Below, in pieces: positions 1 through 11,345 of a DNA stretch of 64,000 bases. The DNA comes from Thamnaconus septentrionalis (lineage: Eukaryota; Chordata; Actinopteri; Tetraodontiformes; Monacanthidae). The translations under genes and the position numbers were made by a program. The notes below the pieces were generated by a model. The model was given only the letters and a program-made list of their open reading frames with translations. It did no database searches and was not told the DNA's origin. The stretch spans positions 9,499,273 to 9,563,272 of the forward strand of contig CM020510.1 in assembly GCA_009823395.1 (NCBI GenBank), given 5' to 3'. Position 1 is the stretch's first letter. The number at the start of each line of letters is the position of its first letter.

Positions 1-1916
1 GCTCCTTTTTTGTTCGTTTCCACAAGAAAGCAGACAATCAATACAGCGTTCGCTGAACCTTTTGGCCACACCAAGTTAGGTAACGTTTCTGAACCCATCT
101 TGGCAACAAGTCATTGTTTTTTAGTTTTCTTTTTTAAACACTCAGGATACCTCATACAGTGTGTCGTCTCTGACCCCTTGGCCCACATGAGTCATGGCGC
201 AGGTTTGACACTAGAAGCGCAGCTCCTGGCCACGGCGTCGTTGGAGGCTGGAGATGAAAGACGCCTGGATCTCGGTGTCAGGACACCTCAACTGCGAGGT
301 GCCCTGCCAGACGAGCCCAGACTGCAGAAATCTGTAACTTAACTTTAAATCCCTGTGGAAACTGTGCAAACACACCAGGGTTTTCTTAGGCCAGCCTGTC
401 CATTCATAAGGGGTTTGCATCAATACTCGAAGGCCACCGTGACAATGGCTACAATGCGTCCAAACGTCATTTAAACGAGCTGATTTTGGAGTCAGCGAAC
501 GCCACACCGAGCGCCGCCTTAGCTTACCTTTCACTTTCTGTCCTTCCTCTTTAAGCTGCTGCGCGAGCTTGAACCCGGTTCTTTTTCATCGTGCGTCTAA
601 ATTCAATCAATTTAAAATCTGATGTGTTTCAAGCCTTTCTCGAACCCCGCGGGTATTTTCCTACTTAGCCTTTCCACGAGTGCACATAGAAAGTCAGCCA
701 GATTTGCTTTTAGGTGCGTGAAGGAGCAAATAGCTCCGACACAAAACAAAACAATACTCGCCAGTCAAACCAGCTCCGGCTGACTGCAAATGGCCTAATC
801 AGAGACCGAAGTGAAATTCATTTAAATGGAATCACACTGGTGACTTTAGTCTGCCCTTGACTACAGAGCTAACGTTAGCCACAAGGCTTTTCAGCCGCAC
901 ACTCAGCACAGCACAGCACAAGTTTTGTCTAATTTGAACAGTATAGGACCAAAATGTCACCTCATTTATCCATCACAGCGCTCATGTGTTTCAATATATC
1001 ACTATAGATCACTTTGCTCTCGCTCAGCCCTTTTCCTGTGCTATTCTTTCTGTTGATAAGAACAACAAACAGAATCAACAAAAGAATCTGGTATTCAAGA
1101 AGCAAGATTGTGGCCATGCTGTCAAGACTATTCAATCATATGACAACTAGATGTTGGCGATCTACAGTTGCTGCGGTCTAAAGAATTATTACCGTTACTC
1201 TTCAGACATGGACAGAAATTGGTCCCGATCCCCTACCTTGTAGCAGCTTCGAGAAGCCAGAATTCGAGTTTGGTGTTCGATAATGCCTGTCAAGTGGAGT
1301 CTCTGCTGAAGCGATGGCTTGATAAAGTGTTCATACGCAATGCGTCTGCGGAATCCCTAGTGGTCTGTGGTGTAATTGCAAGAGGTCCGTGAAAATGAAA
1401 TCGGTCTGAGAAGCTGACGTGACAGTGGGATTTACTTCATCTTCATTATTCAGAAGTGTGTGAGTAATGCAAAAGCTGGGGGTCGTAGAGGCAGGGGGGT
1501 GGGGGGGGGTTGGAGAGGGCTGCAGAGAGAATGAAAAATGAAGGGGTGGGGGGGCACAGAGTCATATTTTTCAGTCAGTTTGGCAAGTGCTGCTCTGCCT
1601 TCTATTTTGATTCTGGTGAAATCATAATCTGAAAAATAGAAATGTATTAAAGGAGACATGGTCATTATCAGGCCTGGTGAAACTTCACACGAGGGCTTCT
1701 CAAAGCCACTGGCTTAGAAGACAATTTGTTTAGCTGAGTAGAATAATTACGACAACGCACCAAAGCACGTTGGCCTTGATCAAGAAATCCATCGCCACTT
1801 TGCAACACAGATGCCATTTTATATTATTATTATACTAAACAAAAGAGTCCACTGAGGACTGTATTATATTTCACTAACAAATGATTATAAAAAGGTAAAA
1901 ACTCAGGGTACATAAA
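1..1916. other. Unique non-coding DNA, no gene seen
   Basis: I see no gene here. The short open frames lack coding pattern and overlap on opposite strands. G-rich runs with a T-interrupted poly-G core lie around 1490-1512 and 1544-1554. Near 520-600 a pyrimidine-rich tract ending in AAG is followed by a short open frame on the plus strand, while the same place reads as a possible donor on the minus strand. The two readings contradict each other, so neither is called. Confidence 0.5.
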
Positions 1917-1940
1917 ATATATATATATATATATATATAT
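1917..1940. repeat. (AT)12 dinucleotide microsatellite
   Basis: Twelve uninterrupted AT units sit in an AT-rich stretch. A pure AT run can form a cruciform and is likely to vary in length between individuals. Confidence 0.95.
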
Positions 1941-4624
1941 GTAAAAAAACCTTGATTAGAAGCAAGTAACCACAGCGACGCCTGTGTGAACATAAAGCAA
2001 AAACGCATTAATATTCCATCTCGTATACCGCTGAAGCAAACAAAAAACTTTCTTTGAAGCACATCATGTAAACAACATGTTTATTAGCGGACGAGGGGAA
2101 ACGTTGCAAGGATGCAGAATGCTATTCAACACAAAATCCGTTTAATAGATGCTATTTGCTGCGGACATGGAGGAGCTTTGCTGGTATCGCGAACAATTAA
2201 ATCATTACATGAGACATCCAATTAAGCACGTGCGGCTGATGTGAGTGTCGAACACGATGAAATCGTGCGGGAATTACGAAATATGTCTTATCTAAGAGGA
2301 CGCACAAACCATTAATGAATTTGTTAGGTGAACCGTTACAAAGAGTGGTGTGAAGAGTTAAAGCAGCAGGTCGATGCAAAGATCCTTGTTTTTATTACAC
2401 TCTATACACCATAACCCAGCTTTGCTGACACATTCATTAGCTACCTGTTGATAAAGGAGGAAAAAAAGGTTATAAGAGTGTAATAAAGGGACTTTATCAA
2501 GTGGTCCATGAAGCGAGCCCATCATATCTGATGGTTTAGTCCTAGAGTGACCTTTCTTGAGCAATCTTAAGGGGAAAAGACTATTTCATGTAATTTATTT
2601 CTATAATGACACAAGGTCACATCTTTCACCGAAAACAATCCTTTACGTTGACAGCGTAATTTAAGCTGCGATGCCTCCCGTGTTTGTGGCAAAGCTGCTC
2701 ATCTGTGGCGCTCAGTTGGCAGCATCGTCGTGAAAAGCTATCAGAGACCGATCAGAGACCGATTGCAGAGACTTAAGCTGCGTTTTAAGGGCGGAAGCTA
2801 ATTATCACTAAATTGTATCCATTAACTGAAACTAATTTGTGAATTACCTGTCCGAGGTGATCAATGCTTCGAGAAGCGTGCAACTTTGAGCCCGCCGAGC
2901 TTTGGATCGTGTCTCCGAAATCAACCGTTTGAAATCCCACCATGGAGGCCTTCTGATTTGCAATTTGTCTAGATGTAGAAAATCCATATGTAATTATGGT
3001 AATAGCAATGGCTGTGATTACTTTTGTCCACATTAGACATGCGCTTCATGTCGCTTCCACAAGCCATCACGCGTGGCAGTGAAGTAGAAATGCAAGGTGG
3101 CCACATAAGGCCCATATGTGCAGAGGTCACTCATAAAAAAAAAATCATGGATACAATCTGGCAACAGTGCCTGAATAATAATAAAAAGTGTTTAAACCAG
3201 GATTCAATCAAATGCTGTGTCTCTCCCAGTAAATCAAATATGAATCTTTCCTCATAGCGAATGTTTTGTCCCTTTGTGGAGCCTTATCTTTGACTGTGTG
3301 CATTCTTTATCTGCACGGGAAGGATAATGTTCTTCCCAATATCTCCGCCGCTCTAAACAGGAACGCTGCACGGCAGATCACAGGAGGGCGGTTGGGGGCC
3401 ACAATAGCACATGTTGTGACGGACGAGCCCCACCGCGGAGACAGCTGCCAGTGAGCTCTGTATCGCGTTCCAAGTCGAGACTGATTGCGCGAGTTCAGGC
3501 GATGCTTGTCGGCTGATTGAGCTGTTGCGGGCCCCGTGTTAAAAAGAAAATAAACAAGACGGAGCGACGCTGTCCGTCAACCCAAGCCAACATTAAAAAA
3601 AAAAAAAAAAAAGGACATTCTGAGCCGGTTACTGAGTAGCGCCGCAAAAAGTCATCCTTCTTTGAGTCACAGGCCATCCTGGTTATATAAACTACCGTCT
3701 TCCCCTGAGATTTCCCATCATGGGTGATGAGGGAAAGTGAAGGATGGACCATCAGCATCACTGACAATAAACATCACAGCTTGAGGAAACTCTTAGTCCT
3801 GTTTTTTTTTTTTTTTTTTTCATACTCTATTAAAAGTGTGACAGGCGGAAGCGGCATCGCATCAGCCTCAGAAAGTAGGTCAAGTTTTCCCAGGAGGAAC
3901 AGGAAAGGACAGAATCATCTGGAGTTACGTACGAAACTTGGCCACGTTGAAACCGCTCCTAAATGAACTGAGACGTTTTATTCAACGTGAGTTCCTCGGG
4001 CCCGCTAGCATTTCTCTGAGCGCTTCTTCTCTAATCCGATGAAGCGGAACAGAGAATGAACAATGCTTAACTCTGAGAAATAACTTTGCAAGGGGCTACT
4101 GATCAGCGGTGGCTTGTGAGTTCAGGGACAAGGGGATTACTTTGTCTTTAAATTAAATAAGCCAAAATGTATTAGTATGTCATTACACTTTTATTCATAG
4201 AATTCATGACAAAAGTGCATATTTCTATTTTGACCTGCCTCTTGTAACAGGCCGAGGAACAACCTCTTCTGCTACACACATTGACAAACCGCAATAATAA
4301 GGTAACAAAATCTTGAAGTGGTCATAACAGTAATCAATCCAAATGAGGAGATTGGTACGCTTTAATTGAAAAGAATAGAGCGGAGGGCTGATTGTGATTT
4401 ATGCGGCATACTTTTGCAATAACCACGGGTATGGATTTCCTTTAAAGTGTTGGGGAGACAAAAAGGTGGGAATTAATTAAGCCCGCTATCTCATGTTCTG
4501 CAGAAATGACTCACAATCACTGTTGTGCAATGACACACATTGTATTACTCCGTTCTTTACTCTTTTAAATGAAAACCTATTGTTAACAATCCAGGTTTCC
4601 CCCCAAAAAAAGAAACGTTTAATT
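1941..4624. other. Unique AT-rich DNA, no gene seen
   Basis: No coding region is supported. The stretch contains a poly-A run near 3595-3612 and a poly-T run near 3802-3820. Small open frames occur on both strands but none carries a recognisable domain or a convincing pair of splice sites. Confidence 0.45.
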
Positions 4625-4685
4625 AAAGGCCCAGTGTGTTATGATTTAGTGCCACCTACTGGCAAGAAAGCATATTGGAAACAAA
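4625..4685 (+). mobile_element. Fragment of a teleost interspersed repeat
   Basis: The wording 'ccagtgtgttatgatttag' followed by 'gccacctactggc' closely resembles the start of a very common, probably non-autonomous, fish interspersed repeat (consensus-like CCAGTGTGTARGATTTAG..ATCTA.TGGC). Only the first part is recognisable and it is not flanked by visible target duplications. The assignment rests on recognition of the wording; a repeat-library search would settle the family. Confidence 0.45.
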
Positions 4686-6330
4686 CATCTGTCTTATACC
4701 AGCTGTGACATCTGAAATAAATCATGGTGTTCATCTTCACTCCATTTCATGTTACTTATTGGGGATCTAAAGGTTAAAAAAAAAAACCTTTGAAAAATTT
4801 GGATCAAATATGAAAGCTTTCTTTCATGAGGTGGTTTAGCCTCTGTTTGCTGTGTTCACACACTGGAGGCACTTCAATAAATGATTCCCCTTTCCTGAGA
4901 AATGCTATTGATCAAAATGTGCAGTTGAGGTGTTGAAAAAGAAAGAGAATCCAAGGTGTCCATAAATAAATGCAGACGTATAGGGTGTTCTTCTATTGTC
5001 ATGACAACTGTCACTTATTACTTATTACCAGTGCTTTTATGCCTCACCGCTGCTCGACAAATAACATAGCAACCATTAGCTTGCACTTGGAAAGCTTGCT
5101 AAATCATTAAATCGATATGAAAGGCGGATGCATGCGGTTACAGTCATTATTGCCTCTGTTATTAATAAAACATATTATCCGTAATTAGTGTACAGGGAGT
5201 TTTGCTGAAAATGCTACACCAGCGCTGTAGCACATCCCGGCATTAACAATGCCGAATGTGTATCTTTTGTTAATTAAAACTAGCCCTCTCATTATGCCTG
5301 GAATAAGAAAACACTGCACTTTCCACAAAAGAAGGAGAAGAGAGGTTGTGTGGGGTGCGTTTGACGTATCAACGGGCTTGACTGAAGTCATGACTGAAAA
5401 TAGACAAACAGAAGAAATAATAAATGAATGAATTAAGGCTGGCATGAATAAAGCAGGGCAGATGATGTCATGAATTTTAAATGTTAAAAAGCTGGATAAT
5501 GATTTCTCTGCGCCGCACAGCCAAAGACAAAGGCGCCCGGCTCGGATTTCAGCAAACAAACCTGTGCAACCTGGTGCCACTGTTGGCAGTGATAGCAGGG
5601 AACTGATGCTAGAGCGCCGCAGCTGTAGCCAAGAAGGAGGATCTGGGAGGCAGTGAGACATGATTTATAGTTGGAGTGGAAAACAATGCAATGTAATTTC
5701 TCTTTCCCCCAGCATAACAGATCAGAGATCAGGTCCTGAGGCAAAAAAACCCTAAAGTGAATGGTCACTCCACCAAAAATCAGGGCGGGCCTTTCCTACA
5801 GATGAGCTAGCTGGCTGACCAAGGAGTCTCCCGTTTAACTTTGGAGCACCTCCTGGAAATAATCTAGGTTAGCGAGGCAAATGAGATCCGCACTCCTTCC
5901 TCGTCTACCGCTGAGGCGTCCTTGAACCAGGAGTCGGCCCCCTGCTGCTCCGGCGGGGCCGTATGCCGGTCGGCTGGACGCTACGAGCGACTGGCTGAGG
6001 CAGGCGGCTACCTGCCGCAAGAACGTGGATGTGTGCACATGTGGAGCAGATAGAGAGAGCTATAGGGGACAAATGAGTCTTCCTGTGATTGACTGTGCCT
6101 GAAGGACCAGGCACAGTGCCAGTTCATCCTTGTATGCACGCTACTGCTAATGCTACACTGTTAAAAAAAAAAAAATTAAGAGGGAAAAGTGCCTAAACAC
6201 ACAAATTATTCATGTCTGGCGTAATATGAGAAGAGTGGGAGATAAAAGCTGCAGCCCAAAACGTTGTTCATTGGAAAGTGCACAAACACAAGAGAGATCA
6301 TGCAGCAGGGAAATTAAGGCAGTAACTCAC
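4686..6330. other. Unique DNA, no gene seen
   Basis: A minus-strand frame of 158 codons spans 5185-5661 but has irregular composition, no recognisable domain and overlaps other open frames, so I do not treat it as a gene. A GC-richer patch lies at about 5900-6010. A short A-run occurs at about 6162-6174. Confidence 0.45.
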
Positions 6331-6357
6331 CTTTTGCTCTGTTTTTCATCTCAGCCA
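6331..6357 (-). other. Possible 27-bp micro-exon
   Basis: On the minus strand a long pyrimidine tract (over 6361-6400) ends in CAG, then 27 bp follow, then AAG|GTGAGT, a near-perfect donor. Only one of the three frames is open; it reads AEMKNRAK after two bases that complete an earlier codon. Micro-exons of this size occur in vertebrate neuronal genes, but I do not recognise the peptide. The strength of both sites is seen directly; that it is a used exon is inference. Chance alone could give about one such coincidence in a window this size. Confidence 0.25.
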
Positions 6358-6553
6358 CTGAAAGCATGAGGGGGTGAAACAAGAAAACAGCAGGTTAGAC
6401 AGGAGGAGTGATTAGGCTGGGCTGATGGCGCGTTACTCAGCCTGTCGCTGGCGAGGGGAGGAGCACAAGTTACTGTTGGAAGGAGATGTGACGTCAGTGG
6501 TGTTGGTGGATTTTCAAACACAGCGGGAATGTGACGAGGAATGGAGGCAAAAG

Positions 6554-6960
6554 CATCCAGCCATCCATCCATCCATCCATCCATCCAGCCAGCCAGCCAT
6601 CCATCCATCCATCCATCCATCCATCCAGCCATCCATCCATCCATCCATCCATCCATCCATCCATCCATCCATCCATCCATCCATCCATCCATCCATCCAT
6701 CCATCCATCCATCCATCCATCCATCCATCCATCCATCCATCCATCCATCCATCCATCCATCCATCCATCCAGCCATCCATCCATCCATCCATCCAGCCAT
6801 CCATCCATCCATCCATCCAGCCATCCATCCATCCATCCATCCATCCAGCCAGCCATCCATCCATCCATCCATCCATCCATCCATCCATCCATCCATCCAT
6901 CCAGCCATCCATCCATCCATCCATCCATCCATCCATCCATCCAGCCATCCATCCATCCAT
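6554..6960. repeat. CATC tetranucleotide array with CAGC variants
   Basis: About 407 bp of CATC units, with occasional CAGC replacements that mostly fall singly and in one place as a block of three near 6586-6599. The unit contains no stop codon in any frame on either strand, which is why all six frames appear open across it (repeating Pro-Ser-Ile-His one way and Met-Asp-Gly-Trp the other). Those frames are not genes. Fish LINE2-type tails often end in GGATGGATGG, so such a tail may have seeded the array; that origin is inference. Confidence 0.97.
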
Positions 6961-6979
6961 GCAGACCTTTTCCATCAGA

Positions 6980-7217
6980 AGCTACGTTTCCATGACAGTT
7001 TTTTGCAAAATAAAAGTGATATTTCTAAAATTTCAACAAAGTGCAATTGCGATTTGCAGGTGTTTCCATTGAATGGTGTGAAGCGAATAAGCCGTAATTC
7101 TCATAAAATTCCGTCCCCCTAAGTTTACGAGAAACTACATTTGCTTTTGTTTGTTTACGTTTGTTTGCTGTCAAGAATGGTTTGTATATTTTTTTCTTTG
7201 ACTACTTGTAAAAAAAT
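6980..7217 (+). mobile_element. Dispersed repeat, copy A
   Basis: This segment matches a second segment at 31673-31892 in the opposite orientation. The shared core at 7044-7085 is identical over 42 bp. Flanking parts agree with scattered changes, and copy A has about 17 extra bases near 7160-7180. The shared unit runs from AGCTRCGTTT to CTTGTAAAAAAA. Neither copy encodes a protein, so it is probably a non-autonomous DNA element or its fragment. It sits directly against the CATC array. Confidence 0.75.
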
Positions 7218-8344
7218 ATTCAATATTCCATTCCAGTTTTTTATTGCAATATTTAGGTTTTGCGCAATTCTAGGGGAATTGAAAACACAGCTTGTGTTGC
7301 CCTGCAGGGGGGTGGAATTCAAGTTATTCACGGGGACTTCACACTCGCACCATCATCAACAAGACAATTCAGCCTCACCAGTCACTTGTGACCTGCACGT
7401 GGACACCCAGGAGAGAATCGAGATGCAAACTTCTCCAGCAAGAACGGCGACTTTGCAGCTAACGAAGAAACACGTATGGGCTTGACGCTACAAGTCCATA
7501 ACAAACGGCTAAACATCTATTTTTAACCCGACAACATGACGGCTGCTGGCTAGACAGCACCTCACCCTGCTTAAAAGGAAGGAGAGATAACACTCTGGAT
7601 GCTTTACATTATGTCGCACACGGCGAGATGTTGTACTTTGTGGCCAGACCACGTTGTGATTGCTATACAAATTGGAAAAATGTCATTTCCTGGGATGATT
7701 TTGGACCCAGGGACACGCGCGTGCCTCAGGTCACAGGCCGCAAACACGCACAGCCGCGCTATCGTCAACAGCGTCGACACCACGCATGAGGCGCTGAGTA
7801 ACGAGCTTCATGCACCGACGGGGAGGGGAGAGACGTGCGACGGCATGGAAATTGCGCGGGAAGTGTCGGGAGTGTGATCGGGTGAAAATATCTCGTTACT
7901 ACACAGTTAATGATACTAAGCATCAATCCAGTCAGCGTCAAAGATATGAGCAGGTGCAAAAAAAACAAAACAAGAAACAAAGCACTTGACACAGGAGGGC
8001 AACATAAATAATAATTAAAAAAATGTTATAAAAAGTGTTCTCCTCTCGTTTTACACAGGTTTGCAAACTTTGTCTGATTAAATGTGCTGTCGGAAATAAT
8101 TATACTGCACACACATTATTACAATGCCATTGGAAAAGGGTCATGTAGAACAAGTTTGACGATTAATTGTTTGTCTATGCAAATGTGTACTAATAATGGT
8201 AATGCACCTAAGAAATCAACTCTGCCAACATTGAACATTTCATTGAATTTTTTTTTTTTCCAAAACCTGTTTCAAAACCTGTTCCAAAACACACTTCAGG
8301 AAATACCTTGGAATATGACCTATTCACACAATATTTAGTTTAAT
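7218..8344. other. Unique DNA, no gene seen
   Basis: Open frames at 7141-7485 and 7599-7877 have no recognisable domain and begin inside or beside repeat sequence. A small CpG-richer patch lies around 7715-7860. Nothing else is supported. Confidence 0.45.
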
Positions 8345-8365
8345 TCTCTCCCCCCCTCTCTTCTC

Positions 8366-8443
<78 letters not shown>

Positions 8444-8444
8444 A
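8345..8444. repeat. Compound (CT)n-(CA)n microsatellite
   Basis: Imperfect CT/CCT sequence passes into a pure CT run to about 8419 and then into about 13 CA units. The minus-strand frame across it, rich in Arg-Glu and Cys-Val, is a product of the repeat. Confidence 0.95.
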
Positions 8445-9842
8445 TTTTTTCTGGACTTATCTCTTGTCCAGGGTGCTTGGGGAGACCAGACCAGTCTTGC
8501 ATATTAACCGTCAATATAAATGTAACCACAAATGTGACAAAGGAGTGATTAATAGTGAAACTGTCCTCATGAATATCCAGGCAGAGAGTCAGTTGGATGA
8601 GATCAAATCAATCTTTTGTAATTAGAAAAAATAAAATCGACCCATACAGGGTATAGCCTTGCCACCAACTGTTTTTTTGCAGCATGACTGGCTTAAAATG
8701 AATAGAAAAACAGACAGGCAAACAAAGAAAAATTATACAGAAAGCTATTATGCATAATTTGTTGTTAAATACAGCAAACATATTCACAATATTTTTAAAA
8801 TGCTGCTACAACCCCTAATTTATTGACTTTTTAATCACTGGGCTCAGTGTAAGAGGAGGAATCAGCACTTCCTTTTAACATTAATGATGGTTTGCTGTAC
8901 TTTTATTGCTAAACCCGAACATTTGGCGGCGGCGTTGCTGTCGTCGTTACAAATTCTCCAGCTTTTCTTGTCCCTCTTGTCCTCCTCGACCCCCGCCGGC
9001 CGACGAGGAGCAACAATGCAACAAACTCCCTGCCAACCCGCCTGAGGACATTCTGATCAATGAATTTCAACTTTCACCCCCCTCCGCCGCACAAACTGCA
9101 CACTGCTCCGACTAACTTGGCAGAATGGTAAACAGATTCCTTTCATCATCGCTCAGGAGATGGGCACTTTGTTTGTCTCTGATGGTTCCACAAAGCAAGG
9201 TGCGTCGCTGCTTTCCTGTCGGAGACACTTAGCCGGCTGTAATGAGAACGGAGCGCCGTCACCAAAGGCATCGCGCTAAAAGAGATTAACGGCAAATTTG
9301 CCACTAAGCCTCGGATTTCGAAAAGGACTCATCGCGCAAAGTGTTAAATCAGCACTGCATGCTAATCAGAGGTACAACGGCGTGCCCAACACGAGACAGG
9401 AACACGCACAAAGACACACTAACTATGTTGCAGAAAAAAAGGCTGCTCTGGAGAAACAAAATGAAGTTCGACCTCTGATCACACAAGAATGAAGTAACCT
9501 GTTTCCTCAGAAGGAAATATAATATTTGTGATTTGTAAGTAGAATACACATTGTTGATAGAGTTCATTCTGCAGGACACAGCCAATGCACAGCACATATA
9601 TACATATGAATTTCTTTTTAGCTCATGAGATAAAATAACTGTCGTGCCCTGGCTCTACCATGGCAGGTAGTTTAAATAAGGCTTTATCAAACAAACAATT
9701 CCAATTTGACCAAAATAGAGTATAAAAAGCTTTGGGGTCTGTCAACTGATAGTGTAGGGTGTGCATGGGTGGAACGTGTGTGACAAATGTTGGGTGCAAG
9801 CAAACCAAACAAGGTGCAGACATGGAGTGCCTGGAGAGCAGT

Positions 9843-9844
<2 letters not shown>
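8445..9844. other. Unique DNA, no gene seen
   Basis: A GC-rich island lies at about 8920-9020. AT-rich sequence surrounds it. No splice-supported frame was found. Confidence 0.4.

Positions 9845-9885
<41 letters not shown>
9845..9885. repeat. (GA)n microsatellite
   Basis: About twenty uninterrupted GA units. The open frames through it, Arg-Glu one way and Ser-Leu the other, are repeat artefacts. Confidence 0.95.
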
Positions 9886-9889
<4 letters not shown>

Positions 9890-11063
9890 TGCAGGTGCTT
9901 CAGTAACCTCAGCGCACTGGGCCCAGGTGTGCTGAATTACTGAGGCGGGAGGCTGCAAATGATCACAAGTTGACACGGCCACCAGAACTTCCCTGATGAC
10001 ACTCCAGGGCATCACAATGCTGAGCAGATGAGAATCCAAAGGAACTGAAGCCACTGAGCTAATTTTGCAACGTCATAATCAATAATGTGTGCACAATTTA
10101 ACATGTAAACATTAAAATACTCAATTAAGTTGTTATTCAAGCATTTGAGTGATAGGCTCAATGGTGAATGAACTGACTATTTTCTAAACTTTAATTTCAT
10201 TAGTAGTAATATATGCAACACAAACATAGCAGTGCAGATCGATCGAATTAAAATGAATCAAATGATTTTTCTTTTTTTTTAATTTGATTTTTTTTTTTGC
10301 AGTTCATGAAAAGCCTCATAAGGCTTCTTATTTCTCGGCGTACATAACCAAAACATAGAATCCAGTAGGAGGAAAAAGAGCCTGCAGGTAACTCAGCGCC
10401 GCTCTTCCTGTGAAATCCCGCTTGTTAAAGTCTCTCTTTGAGTTTTTAAATATTCACCCCCTCCATTTAATTTCCCAAGGAATGTTTCTAAGATGTTGCT
10501 CCAGGATCTCTAATTAATGTGACTTTAAAATGAATTTTTAAAATCAATTATGTGTGTATATATTTTCTTCTTGCAACTTAGCATCCAAAAGTTGGTTTTC
10601 CTGGCTGATTTATTTATTATAATCCGATTTTAATGTTTAAAGCTTTGAAGATTTTAAAAATGCTAAAAATAAAAACATAATGTAGCGGAGATTTACAACA
10701 ATTTGGCTGTGATATGAAAAAAGCAGCCCAGACAATTTTCAACAGCGTCTCTTTTTTTCCTTGTTCGCCACAACGAAAACAAACAAAAATCTCACCAGAG
10801 CCACAGGCAAAGTCGGACATGAGCTTTTTTCCACAAGAAAAGGCCTGGAGTGGATCTGCTCTAACTGGGGCAGGGGGGTCGAAAGACTGTGTGCTGACTG
10901 ACAAGAGTGCTCCTAAGCTCCCAGAGAAATGAGCTCCTCTTGTAGCCTTTGCCTCTCCTCCACCTCGGGTCGGCCGACGCATTGTGTGCTGACGCCTCCT
11001 GTCGTCTTTTGGGGAACCTCTCGCGGCTAACGGGACCGTGCGACCGACCTGTGGGTGGGTTGC
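9886..11063. other. Unique DNA, no gene seen
   Basis: The stretch contains T-runs near 10268-10300 and AT-rich sequence rich in TTAAT and TTTAAA at 10440-10700. It then rises in GC towards 11000. No gene is supported. Confidence 0.4.
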
Positions 11064-11101
11064 TGGTGGTGGTGGTGGTGGTGGTGGCGGTGGCGGGGGG
11101 G
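11064..11101. repeat. (GGT)n tract with G-rich end
   Basis: Around ten GGT units, then GGC and GGGGGG. The repeated GG pairs and the terminal G run could form a quadruplex on the plus strand. That is inference from the motif only. Confidence 0.9.
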
Positions 11102-11308
11102 TTGGGTGACACTCTGCACACCTCGTTTAACGGTTGCTGTTGTCAGAGATCATCCCTGACATCCCAGCATCCCTCCGCAGCTCGGGGTTGAATCTGTATT
11201 CAGCGCGTTCATCATCGCCGCACTCATCTGTTTCCCCTGCAGCTGATATTTGAGAACTGCTGGGCATCTGTCACAACAGCACTGACATGCAGCGATGGCT
11301 GTGAGTGC

Positions 11309-11345
11309 ATGTGTGTGTGTGTGTATGTGTGTCTTTGTGTGTCCC
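11309..11345. repeat. Imperfect (GT)n microsatellite
   Basis: GT units interrupted by AT and CTTT. The Val-Cys frame across it is a repeat product. Confidence 0.9.

Noticed and set aside
6351..7122. Long open frames on both strands (up to 215 codons) over the tetranucleotide array
   Set aside because: They are translations of the CATC repeat, which has no stop codon in any frame.
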